Of a DNA stretch of 64,000 bases, positions 7,713-15,808 are shown one piece after another. The notes beneath the pieces are model-generated. The model was not told the origin of the DNA, did not search any database, and saw only the letters and a program-made list of their open reading frames with translations. The DNA comes from Gp1-AA133 sp964641665 (GTDB taxonomy: Bacteria > Acidobacteriota > Terriglobia > Terriglobales > Acidobacteriaceae): positions 1-64,000 of the forward strand of contig CAZXKO010000077.1 of the NCBI GenBank assembly GCA_964641665.1. Reading direction: 5' to 3'. Within the stretch, counting starts at the first letter, position 1. Each line of letters opens with the position of its first letter. The position numbers were made by a program, and so were the translations under genes.

Positions 7713-8873
7713 CTAGGACTCTCGCGGGCCCGGTGAGACCCGAACCCCGCCGAGCGATTCCGGCCCCGCTTGGTCCAGATGCAGAGCGATGAATTCTGTC
7801 CCGTCGTCGCCCCGACGTGTCGACAGAAGACGGCTCAACAGCACGCGTACTCCTCCGAATGCAAACCCTGCTGCCACGGTGATACCCATCAGGACCGCAC
7901 ACAGGATGATCACGTTCCACAACAAATTCGCGAGGTTGTTCTTCTTGTCGAAAAACGTGTTCTCGTTCCAGGTGACATCAGCATCGTAGTGCACTGACGC
8001 GAGCAGGGACTTGGCTTCGCTCGGCGAGAAAGGTCCGGCGGCGATAGCGACGATCGGTCCCGAACGCTTGCCGAAGAACGTTCCCACGTCGACAACCGGA
8101 GGCGCGCTCGTACCGGGCTGCGGGGTCGGCGCGTGGGCTGCGTCGATGCGGCGAAGGTGTTCTGCTGCGATCTGCGGTGTGGGGTAGGAAATCAGCACCA
8201 GCGTGGCTTCGCCACCTGAGCTTTCATAGGTTCCCTGCACGATTTCCGCGCCGGCGGCAAAGTCCGCGAGTTGGGCTGAGATGGGCGAGCCGATCTTGTC
8301 CAGAGTCGCCGGCCCCATGATGTACTTGGCCGTGTTCTTGACGTATGCCTGCTTGGGCAAGTAGGTCGGCAGGGCGGGAAGATTGCTAGCCCCGCCTTGC
8401 GGCAGGGGGATGTCGGTCGCCAGCTCGCGCAGTTCGGCGGCCGACATGACGCTGAGCTTGTCGAACAGTGCATCGACCAGGACGTTCCCTCGATAGAACA
8501 GCACGCGGTTATTCAGCGATGACGCTTGGTCGCCGATCTTTTCGTTCAGCATCTCGGGCTGCTTGTAGAACGTGAACGCACCATAGGCCCCGCTGGCATC
8601 GGTGAAGCGGGCGGCTCGCAGGGTCAGCTTGCGTCCGTCGTCGCGCGTGTAGGCGCCCGAGGCGAAATCGGTGAAGCCGTACTCCTTTAGGATGGCTGGG
8701 TTGGTCGGATCGGCGGTTGCAGGATCCTGGCTCGTCTGGGCGTATCCCTTGATCTGCCATCCGCCAAATTCGTTGGGCAGGATGGGTGCGGGGGCGATCT
8801 TAGCGGGAGCCGTCGGGTCCGCGGCGAAAGCCGTCGCCGCAAGCAGCAAAAGTACAAGAAGCCGAGAAAGCAT
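7713..8873 (-). CDS. Exported hypothetical protein with C-terminal membrane helix (DUF6599-like)
   Basis: I take ATG 8873 as start because it begins directly with a signal peptide (basic residue, Leu-rich core, cleavage near AFAADP); the frame extends upstream to a GTG at 8903. The 386-residue protein has a long extracytoplasmic part containing a Tyr/Phe-rich region resembling the acidobacterial DUF6599 family (FASGAYTRDDG, AYGAFTFYK), then one transmembrane helix near residues 318-340 and a short basic cytoplasmic tail. The role is unknown; the family is only known from genome annotation. It ends close to the A+T-rich segment. Confidence 0.7.
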   Translation of the reverse strand: MLSRLLVLLLLAATAFAADPTAPAKIAPAPILPNEFGGWQIKGYAQTSQDPATADPTNPAILKEYGFTDFASGAYTRDDGRKLTLRAARFTDASGAYGAFTFYKQPEMLNEKIGDQASSLNNRVLFYRGNVLVDALFDKLSVMSAAELRELATDIPLPQGGASNLPALPTYLPKQAYVKNTAKYIMGPATLDKIGSPISAQLADFAAGAEIVQGTYESSGGEATLVLISYPTPQIAAEHLRRIDAAHAPTPQPGTSAPPVVDVGTFFGKRSGPIVAIAAGPFSPSEAKSLLASVHYDADVTWNENTFFDKKNNLANLLWNVIILCAVLMGITVAAGFAFGGVRVLLSRLLSTRRGDDGTEFIALHLDQAGPESLGGVRVSPGPRES

Positions 8874-9062
8874 GGTGGGAACAGGGGAGCGTCGCAAGTG
8901 CACCTCTACGACTTATTAGACTACAAGGGGGGCAGGAAAGTTTCCAGGGAGGAGGAAAACAACCGATGCTAGGGGCCCGAAGACCGCTCGATTTCCCGCC
9001 AGGTGCCAGTCCTGTACAGAAGTAATGTGGAAGGGCGCAGAACGAGGTCATAAGCTCGGTCC

Positions 9063-9641
9063 ATGTCGCGTCACGGAAGCGCGGGTCTTGTCTCTTTGTT
9101 TTTGTGTGTCCTTATCGGCAGTGCTGCAGTTAAGCCAAAGCGAAGGGTCGCGAGCGACGGGTTTCCGACTGGTCAAGAGACGCCCGAAGGTGTTGCCAGT
9201 GATCTCGCCCGAGCGTTTGTGATGCGAGATGCAGATTGGTTTCGAAGGGTCTGTGTTCGACCCTATGGTGCAGGGAAATCGCTGTCGGAATACGCACAAT
9301 ATCTTGAGGGTGTCTCCGAAAATCTCAAACTCAGAAAGGGCAGCACAGCCCCCGACGATCCGCACAAGATTCTGAAGGTATTCGCGGCCCGACACCTAAG
9401 CAAGAAAGGTCCAGCTTCGTATGGCTACGCTGGGTTCGTCTTTCAAGACGTGCTGTTCGTGGACGTGGAAGTGCTGTTCAGGAACGGAAGCAACCACCTG
9501 AGGAGGACGATGGTAATACAAGATCGAGATGGGAAGTGGTACGTCCACCCTGCACCCGACGTGTCCCCGTTGCTGTGCGACGGACTCTATGACGAAAGCG
9601 CCGTACAACTGTTCACCGACCTATACGACGTCCGGTACTGA
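9063..9641 (+). CDS. Exported hypothetical protein, 192 aa
   Basis: ATG 9063 starts a protein with a signal peptide (residues 1-22, core GLVSLFLCVLIGSAA). The mature part has a conserved-looking helical segment (VASDLARAFVMRDADWF) and a beta-rich C-terminal half ending in a domain that may form an NTF2-like or DUF-type fold: the pattern of an early helix plus FVDVEV and TMVIQDRDGKWYVHP strands is typical of NTF2-like proteins. That assignment is inference. It stands between two minus-strand genes. Confidence 0.6.
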   Translation: MSRHGSAGLVSLFLCVLIGSAAVKPKRRVASDGFPTGQETPEGVASDLARAFVMRDADWFRRVCVRPYGAGKSLSEYAQYLEGVSENLKLRKGSTAPDDPHKILKVFAARHLSKKGPASYGYAGFVFQDVLFVDVEVLFRNGSNHLRRTMVIQDRDGKWYVHPAPDVSPLLCDGLYDESAVQLFTDLYDVRY

Positions 9642-9650
9642 AGCGAGCCA

Positions 9651-11933
9651 TCACTGCCCCTCGTTCTTCGCCACCCGGCTGGCCACCTTCACTCCGCTCA
9701 GGCCGCTCGCGTATTTGGCAATGCCCCGGTAAAGCGACTCCGCGATGCGCTGGCGGTATTCGGAGGTCTGCAGCTTGCGTTCGTCGGTGGGATTGCTGAC
9801 AAAGGAAATCTCCGCCAGAATCGAGGGCATGTTCGCTCCGATCAACACGATGAACGGCGCCTTCTTCACACCGCGGTCACGGATTCCCGAGCCCTTCATC
9901 GCCAGCCCGCTGTGCAGGGCCTGCTGCACGTTGGTGGCGAATTCGTGCGACTCTTCGATCTTTTCCTTCAGGGCGATCTTCTTCACCAGGTCGCCGAGTT
10001 CGTAGATTGATTTTTCCGAGACCGCGTTCTCGCGCGCCGCGACTTCCAGTGCGTCGGGCGACGAAGTGAAGTTCAGGTAGTAGGTTTCAATTCCCCGGGC
10101 GCTCGAGTCGTGACTGGAGTTGGCATGGATGGAAACGAACAAGTCGGCCCGCTCCCGGTTGGCGATCGCCGTACGCGTTTCGAGCGGGATGAACGTGTCG
10201 TCCTTGCGGGTGTAGACGACCTCGGCTCCCATCCGTGTTTCGAGCAGTTTGCCGAGCCGGCGGCCCACATCCACCACTAGGTCTTTTTCCTCAAGCCCAT
10301 CAGGGCCGATGGTGCCGGTGTCGTGGCCGCCATGGCCGGGATCGATCACGATCTTGCCGATCTTCAAGCCCAGCGCTCGGATCAGCGAACGATCTCCCGC
10401 CGCCGTGGGCCGTGCCTCACGTGCATCGACGTCCGCTGCGATGTCGGCTGTGTTGCCGGCGCTCTTGCGCTTGCCCTTTCCGTGGGAAGGTGTGGATCTC
10501 TTCTTGGTAGCTCCATCGTCCGTTGTTGTGGCGTTGTCGCTGATGTCCGCGGTTGCGGTGGTTGCCGGCGGCACGTCAGGCCGCAGATCCTCAACCGAGA
10601 GCGCCACGGATTTTTTAGGCGGGGCGGGGTCGTCGTCGCCTGCCTCGATGATCTTCTTGACCGGTGTTTTGCCGATCGTCACGGTTCGCACTGTTGGCTT
10701 TGTGTTTTCGAGCTTGGCTTCTTCCACCGGCTGGCGATCTTCATCCGCATCTTTCGTCGCCGGGGGCGGCACTTGCTCGGTTTTGACGGTCTGCTTTGGA
10801 CTCTCCGTCTTGCCGGCAACCTCGTCCTTCGCCTCGTCGGGCGCGTCGATCTTCGTTTCTGCCACCTCTCGTACGCTTCTGCCCGCCTGCGCTTTGCCCG
10901 ACTGCTTTCCGTGAATGTCGATGATCAGCCGGGAAGGGTTGGGCAGCAGAAACGCGTCGTAATCGGAAAGGTCGTCGACTTCCAGGACCACCCGCGTCTT
11001 ACCCGGCTTGAACTGGGCGACGCGGATCTTCTTCAGGAAGCCGTCGTCCACATCAAAGCTCTTGCCCACCAGTGTCGACGCCAGCTTCGTGTTGTAGAGA
11101 TCGAAGAAGATCCGTTCGGGATGGTCGATGCGTTGCGAGTTGAACTTCACGTCCTGCTCGACGTCGATGGCAACCCGTGTGTAATCCGGAGTCGACCAGT
11201 GCCGGATGCCGGTGACGCGGGGCAGAGTGCTCGCGTCGACCTGTTTGGTGCGATCGACGTCATCAGCGGCTCCATCGCCTTTCTTCGTGTCTTCGTCCGC
11301 CTCGGCCGCAGGCTTCGTTGGTTTAGACGCGATGTCTGCCGCCCGCTGGTATTTCTCGGCCTCGCGCAGCGCCGCTTCTTTTTGCGGGCTGGGGGCGTCC
11401 TGCTTCAGGTCGGCAATTGCCTCGCGCGCGTCTTCAGCCAGCCGATTCCGCGGATAGCGATGCAGAAATTCTTCGAAGGTGGCCTGCGCTTCTTCAGGAT
11501 CGTCGAGATCGTCCTTGTAGATCTCTCCGATTGTGAACAGCGCGTCGAAGCGGTACTTGCTGCCCGGATATTCCCGGCGAAGGAATTCATATTGCTTTAC
11601 GGCCGACTGAAGGATCTTGTTGTCGTCGAAACGCCGGCCCATTTCGACCTGCAACTCGGCGACGGCGACCACGCTGGCATCGGACTTGGACGAGGTGGGA
11701 GAGCCGAAGTACACCCGGCGGTAGGCGTCGATCACACGCTGGTAGTCATGCCGCGAGCGGTCAGGCGCGGGACGTCCGTTCAGCGCCTCCCGCATCTGCT
11801 CGGCTTTGGTGAAGGCAGTTCGCGCCCACGCGTCGTTATGCCGGACACGAGCGTGTCCCGGCAACGCCAGCAGCACAACCATCAATGCCGCTGCCAGGCG
11901 CAACCCCCGCTGGCTTCGAAGTAGGGTCTTCAA
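9651..11933 (-). CDS. N-acetylmuramoyl-L-alanine amidase with TPR-like and AMIN domains
   Basis: Periplasmic peptidoglycan hydrolase that cleaves between MurNAc and L-Ala. Order in the 760 residues: signal peptide (to about 29), a TPR/Tol-Pal-like helical region (about 30-190), a charged linker, an AMIN domain (about 240-345; IRHWSTPDYTRVAID to LIIDIHG), a long low-complexity Lys/Asp/Pro linker (about 350-515), then Amidase_3 (about 530-750). The zinc site is visible: H in DPGHGGHDTG, a Glu in VYTRKDD-adjacent sequence, H in SIHANSS and catalytic E in ILAEISFVSN. The AMIN domain suggests septal or polar targeting as in AmiC. The linker is unusually long. Confidence 0.92.
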   Translation of the reverse strand: MKTLLRSQRGLRLAAALMVVLLALPGHARVRHNDAWARTAFTKAEQMREALNGRPAPDRSRHDYQRVIDAYRRVYFGSPTSSKSDASVVAVAELQVEMGRRFDDNKILQSAVKQYEFLRREYPGSKYRFDALFTIGEIYKDDLDDPEEAQATFEEFLHRYPRNRLAEDAREAIADLKQDAPSPQKEAALREAEKYQRAADIASKPTKPAAEADEDTKKGDGAADDVDRTKQVDASTLPRVTGIRHWSTPDYTRVAIDVEQDVKFNSQRIDHPERIFFDLYNTKLASTLVGKSFDVDDGFLKKIRVAQFKPGKTRVVLEVDDLSDYDAFLLPNPSRLIIDIHGKQSGKAQAGRSVREVAETKIDAPDEAKDEVAGKTESPKQTVKTEQVPPPATKDADEDRQPVEEAKLENTKPTVRTVTIGKTPVKKIIEAGDDDPAPPKKSVALSVEDLRPDVPPATTATADISDNATTTDDGATKKRSTPSHGKGKRKSAGNTADIAADVDAREARPTAAGDRSLIRALGLKIGKIVIDPGHGGHDTGTIGPDGLEEKDLVVDVGRRLGKLLETRMGAEVVYTRKDDTFIPLETRTAIANRERADLFVSIHANSSHDSSARGIETYYLNFTSSPDALEVAARENAVSEKSIYELGDLVKKIALKEKIEESHEFATNVQQALHSGLAMKGSGIRDRGVKKAPFIVLIGANMPSILAEISFVSNPTDERKLQTSEYRQRIAESLYRGIAKYASGLSGVKVASRVAKNEGQ

Positions 11934-12035
11934 CGTTTGCAGCCGTTACCGCGGTTCGTAGTACTGGTTGTCCGAAACTGCTTACCTGAGAGTGTCTAAA
12001 ACCTGGGCCGATACCACTAAACAGATGCCAAACCG

Positions 12036-12911
12036 TCAGTCAGTGTTGCTGATATAAAGTACGCCCCGTGCATCTCGTTGTACGCGAACGGGATCGTGCA
12101 CCACGTTGCCAACGACATGAGAGCCAGGATCGGACCCTCCGTAGTAGAGATCGGTGATCCGGCGCACGTAGTTCTGGGTCTCGGAGTAGTGCGGAATTCC
12201 CGAGCTGCGCGCCACCGCTCCGGAGCCTGCGTTGTAGGCCGCCAGGCTCAGCTTCACATTGCCGCCGTAGCTTTCCAGCAGATGCTTCAGATGGCGAACA
12301 CCCGCGTCGACGTTCTGCTCGGGGTCAAACGGATTCTTCACGTGCAAGGAGCGCGCCGTGCTCGGCATCAACTGCATCAATCCCATCGCACCCTTGCGGG
12401 AGACCGCGTTCGGATTAAAGTTCGATTCCACTTTGATGACCGAGCGCACAAGGTTCGGATCTACGTTGTGCCGGGCCGCAGCCTGTTCAATGGCCGCGTC
12501 CACATCCTGCGGGCTGAACGTCCGGTTGCTGCGCAGGAAATTCGCTTGCGCCGCACCTTCCTCGGTGGTCGATTCCCGGGTCAGGTATTGATTTACTTCT
12601 GCGGCTGCCGACCGCGCCCGGCCCAACTTTGCCGAAGGCACCGGCTTCCATCGGCCTTCCTTCGCGCTCCAGTAGGCCAATCCGTTCGGTTGCCCGGCCT
12701 GCGACGGCGAAGCCTGCCCCTTCTGGCCACTCTTCGCTGGGCTGATTTCCGCGTATTCGTTGGTGTAGATCGTGCGGCCGTTTTCGTCGGTGGTAGCAAC
12801 CAGGTGCGTGGCTGAAACCTCGGATCCCGATGCCGCCTGCGCATGGGGGATTGTGAGAGAAAGGGAGGCCGCGAGCATGGGCATCAGTCCGATTTGCAGG
12901 TGCTTTCGCAT
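12036..12911 (-). CDS. Lytic transglycosylase (SLT domain), exported
   Basis: Cleaves the MurNAc-GlcNAc bond of peptidoglycan to form anhydro ends. After a signal peptide (residues 1-26) comes a short region with DENGRTIYTNEY, resembling the DUF4124 motif, then the SLT goose-lysozyme-like domain at about residues 140-260. The catalytic Glu is in IKVESNFNP, followed by GAMGLMQLMP and the AYNAGSGAV motif, all family hallmarks. It lies just upstream of the amidase on the same strand (gap about 100 bases), so the two wall enzymes may be co-expressed. Confidence 0.92.
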   Translation of the reverse strand: MRKHLQIGLMPMLAASLSLTIPHAQAASGSEVSATHLVATTDENGRTIYTNEYAEISPAKSGQKGQASPSQAGQPNGLAYWSAKEGRWKPVPSAKLGRARSAAAEVNQYLTRESTTEEGAAQANFLRSNRTFSPQDVDAAIEQAAARHNVDPNLVRSVIKVESNFNPNAVSRKGAMGLMQLMPSTARSLHVKNPFDPEQNVDAGVRHLKHLLESYGGNVKLSLAAYNAGSGAVARSSGIPHYSETQNYVRRITDLYYGGSDPGSHVVGNVVHDPVRVQRDARGVLYISNTD

Positions 12912-13163
12912 ATCCGGGTCTTATCCTCGCAGCGAAGACACGAAGTCCCCGCAGTGGTCTACCCGGAACCTGACGGAGAACTTCTACCAGAGTAAGGCTG
13001 ATTATAGGGTGGTTAGGAAGCAGGGGCAATCTAACAGAGGTCCATAGAACCACCGAAGTAATCGCCGTAAGTTACTGATGCATAGGTATCTATGGGCCTG
13101 GTGGGGTTGCGCTCGGCCGGGAGCGGGCTGGCCTTGCCCAATCCAACACCGGGTGGTACGGTC

Positions 13164-13750
13164 ATGGCCGTGGACACCCCTCATCCCGCATCCCCTCTTC
13201 CAGGGCAGGGAACCTGGCTCCGCGATGCCGGCTTTCTAGTGCTGCAGGTGGTGCTCGTATACGTGTGCGCGATCAGTACCTTTCCGTGGCTGGTCGGGCG
13301 CTGGTTCGCCTGGGTGGTTGAGCCCAGCAACGGCGTTGCTCCCTCCGATTGGTTCCTGCGGCATTTGGAAGTCGTTTGCATCGTTCCGGCCCTTGGCCTG
13401 GGATACGCCTTGGTGCAGGCGAACTCACTGGCCGTCTGGACCTGGGTTGTTCCCCACCTGGTCTTGGGGTACCGACTGATCAGCTTCTCCGGTTTCCAGC
13501 ATCCATCGGTCTTGTACGCCTCCGAGCCCCATGCGGGAGCATTCAGGTATTTCTTCGACGTTCGGCAAGCCTTGCTGTGGGGCGCCGGCGACCCCGTCCG
13601 GGTGTTGGCCCAAATGACGGTGACCGCACCGCGTTCTACGCGGGGATTGGCTACAGTCTGGGGGCCCTGTGCGGCAAACACGAGGTGTTGAAAAGAATCT
13701 TCACGTTTGAGAAGCCGAGTGCTGAGGAGCTCGAAGGGGATTCCTCACGG
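13164..13750 (+). pseudogene. Hypothetical multi-pass membrane protein, interrupted by a frameshift
   Basis: ATG 13164 begins a protein with four or more hydrophobic helices (around residues 20-40, 63-85, 88-108 and further). Near 13,630-13,640 the family-like sequence leaves this frame: the frame ends as a nonsense tail at 13691, while the -1 frame continues with a hydrophobic segment (FYAGIGYSLGAL) and a basic end (KRIFTFEKPS). One missing base, for example a T in GCGTTCTAC, would restore it. The shifted frame has no stop before the Rieske gene, so the true C-terminus is unclear; the end given here is where the sequence stops looking coding. Real pseudogene or base-calling error cannot be told apart here. 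Confidence 0.55.
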
Positions 13751-13876
13751 CTGATGCAGCTTCCCACGACCACGAGATCCCAAGCTGATCCCCAGCGCTT
13801 ACTGCACCCGCTTCTAGTTGATCTTGCGCCTCTTCTTCCCCCCACTCCCCGCCCTGTAGTACCCTCGCCTCGTCCC

Positions 13877-14989
13877 ATGTTCGACGATTCCCCGCAACGC
13901 CAAACTCCTGACTCGCTGATGCTCGCCGGCTTCTGGTACCGGGCTTTGCCTCGTGATCGGGTCCGGCGCAACCGGCTCGAAAAGGCCATGCTGCTCGAAA
14001 CCCCGCTGGTCCTGGGGCGCGACCCACAGGGCCGTCCGTTCGCCCTGCAGGACGCTTGCCCCCACCGTGGCATGCCGCTCTCCTGCGGGCACTTGCACGC
14101 AAAGCAGATCGAATGCAGTTACCACGGCTGGCGTTTCGACGCGCTCAGCGGTCAATGCCGGCTCATCCCGTCGCTCACCGCCGACCAGAAATTCAGAGTC
14201 GACCGCGTCTACGCGGGCAGCTACGCCTGCGAGGAGCATGATGATTTCGTCTGGGTTTTCATCCCGGAACTCGGCCCCGCAGGGGCTGGGTTTACCAGGC
14301 GCGCCGATCCGCTCGAGCCGTCGCCGCGGGTGCCCACCTTCAGCCCGAAATACAACCTGGCTTACCTGACTTCGGACCTTCCCTGCAGTGTCGACCACGG
14401 CATCATTGGCCTCATGGATCCGGCGCACGGTCCGTTTGTGCACCAGGCTTGGTGGTGGCGCAGTCGCGACTCCATCCATGAAAAGCAGAAAGCCTTCGAG
14501 CCCATCGAGTACGGCTTCCGCATGAGCGCGCATACGCCCAGCTCGAACAGTGCGCCGTACAAGCTGCTTAAGCTCTATGCCGACGCCGATACCATCACGA
14601 CCACCATCGACTTCACCCTGCCGAACCGCCGCTGGGAGACGATCCGGGCAGGGAAGTATTGGTTCTCGAGCTTGACCACAGTCACGCCCATCACGCGTAG
14701 CCAGTGCCGCATCGACGTGGTGGCCGCCTGGAACCTGTTCCGCTGGCTCCCTTTCGGCCCCGATCTGCTGAAGTTCGTGTTTGCGAAGTTCGTGGAGCAG
14801 GATCGCAAGACCATGGAAGAACAGTCCGAAGGCCTGAAGCACAACCCGCACCTGATGCTCATCGACGATGCGGACCGCCCCGCCAAATGGTACTTCCAGC
14901 TCAAGCAGGCGTGGCTCGACTCGCGCCGCAACGACGGGGTGTTCCGTCACCCGATTCCGGGTCCCGTCACACTAAAATGGCGAAGCTAA
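13877..14989 (+). CDS. Rieske non-heme iron oxygenase, alpha subunit type
   Basis: Start at ATG 13877 gives 370 residues. The Rieske [2Fe-2S] site is C-P-H-R at about residues 57-60 and C-x2-H (CSYHGW) about 17 residues later. The mononuclear iron site is seen as D-P-A-H-G-P-F-V-H (H-x4-H) near residue 187. This is the layout of ring-hydroxylating or O-demethylating oxygenases such as vanillate demethylase and the pheophorbide oxygenase group. No reductase partner is nearby, so electrons must come from elsewhere. The substrate is unknown. The frame is open upstream without a stop, but that part is low in coding character. Confidence 0.88.
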   Translation: MFDDSPQRQTPDSLMLAGFWYRALPRDRVRRNRLEKAMLLETPLVLGRDPQGRPFALQDACPHRGMPLSCGHLHAKQIECSYHGWRFDALSGQCRLIPSLTADQKFRVDRVYAGSYACEEHDDFVWVFIPELGPAGAGFTRRADPLEPSPRVPTFSPKYNLAYLTSDLPCSVDHGIIGLMDPAHGPFVHQAWWWRSRDSIHEKQKAFEPIEYGFRMSAHTPSSNSAPYKLLKLYADADTITTTIDFTLPNRRWETIRAGKYWFSSLTTVTPITRSQCRIDVVAAWNLFRWLPFGPDLLKFVFAKFVEQDRKTMEEQSEGLKHNPHLMLIDDADRPAKWYFQLKQAWLDSRRNDGVFRHPIPGPVTLKWRS

Positions 14990-15044
14990 CGCCAAGGGGA
15001 ACTTTGGGCGTTTGAGATGCGTAATCTAGAGGGAGGACCTCTGC

Positions 15045-15230
15045 ATGCGCGTTTTTCTGATCGTTCTGGGCGTTTCGATCGTCGGCTCGGTCGTGCTTTG
15101 GAATTTCGGAATTGCCCAGCGAATCTGGCCCGCCCACCCTGTGCTCACGACCACGATCATCGTCGGCGGCTGTGCTGCCGTCATGCAGTCGATTCTGCAC
15201 CGGGACGTTGCCGCGCGCAAGTCGAAGTAA
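15045..15230 (+). CDS. Small two-helix membrane protein, 61 aa
   Basis: ATG 15045 is preceded by a strong RBS (GGGAGGA at about 15031-15037). Two hydrophobic helices (about residues 3-21 and 33-50) and a basic C-terminal tail (RDVAARKSK) predict a small inner-membrane protein with both ends inside. It is shorter than usual annotation cut-offs but the RBS and amphipathic layout support it. It follows the Rieske gene by 55 bases. No family recognised. Confidence 0.6.
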   Translation: MRVFLIVLGVSIVGSVVLWNFGIAQRIWPAHPVLTTTIIVGGCAAVMQSILHRDVAARKSK

Positions 15231-15266
15231 CCCAGGTGGGCCCTCGACTGCCACTGAATCAAAGAG

Positions 15267-15306
15267 TTGGTAGCTCCTAGCTCACAAGCTAATAGCTCAG
15301 AGCTAG
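15267..15306. repeat. Short AGCT/TAGCT-rich repeat
   Basis: A run of near-repeats GTAGCTCCTAGCTCACAAGCTAATAGC and so on, with inverted-repeat potential. A similar GCTAAAAGCT-type run occurs at 43,595-43,635, so this is a dispersed simple repeat. It overlaps the stop of the minus-strand SpoIIAA-like gene. Confidence 0.5.
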
Positions 15307-15662
15307 CTTACTAACCAATCCATGGCTTCTTCGCGAGTTTTGAAAGGCGGGAAGTCGCGCTGCGAAAAGCTTTTGAAGTTCTCGTAGTACACGTGCGGCA
15401 GGCTCTCCACGCCGACCCACGCCGAGCGCTTCACAAAGGGACGATCCAGAACCAGCACTTCCTTCATGCGGGTGGCGACCGCGCGGTCAATGTGCGCCCT
15501 TGTCATATCCGCCAGCGTGAGCAGCGTGCCGCGTTCGTGCCGCGCCACGGTGCGCTGGATCTCCTCCAGTAGCAGAAGAATTTCCTTGGCCTCGCAGCCG
15601 CTGAAGTCGATCAGCATGATCGCCTTGCCCCGATGCGTGATGAAAGAGACGCGTTCGTCCAT
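15303..15662 (-). CDS. SpoIIAA-like (STAS/CRAL-TRIO-fold) domain protein
   Basis: A 119-residue single-domain protein. The opening beta strand, the IMLIDFSGC strand, a helix and TLLTLADMT strand, and the ending with KTREEAMDWLVS match small SpoIIAA-like proteins, which share a fold with STAS anti-sigma-factor antagonists. The phosphorylatable Ser of true SpoIIAA is not evident, so a direct anti-sigma role is not supported. The stop codon lies in a TAGCT-type repeat. Cytoplasmic; role unknown. Confidence 0.75.
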   Translation of the reverse strand: MDERVSFITHRGKAIMLIDFSGCEAKEILLLLEEIQRTVARHERGTLLTLADMTRAHIDRAVATRMKEVLVLDRPFVKRSAWVGVESLPHVYYENFKSFSQRDFPPFKTREEAMDWLVS

Positions 15663-15671
15663 GGGAAACCC

Positions 15672-15710
15672 AGTCGTCGGTCGTTAGTCGTCGGTCGTCG
15701 GTCGTCAGTC
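15672..15710. repeat. GTCGTCGGTCGT simple repeat
   Basis: Imperfect tandem units of GTCGTCG/GTCGGTCGT directly upstream of the minus-strand SpoIIAA-like gene. The same type of unit appears inside mtaB at about 62,772-62,806, in the mtaB region near 63,190-63,215, and in a related form at 36,524-36,560. Confidence 0.7.
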
Positions 15711-15808
15711 TACCCCAGTGACTGATACTGAGAGCCGTGGCTCAAGGAGCTTAGGCCCTGAATCAACGGGCCCAAGCCGCGGACCTTAAAGCCTAGGGCT
15801 TGCTCTTT

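Noticed and set aside
10323..11924. 533-codon plus-strand ORF opposite the amidase gene
   Set aside because: Arg/Gly-rich shadow of the minus-strand amidase whose domains are clear.
13814..14950. 378-codon minus-strand ORF opposite the Rieske oxygenase gene
   Set aside because: Shadow of the Rieske gene; no domain.
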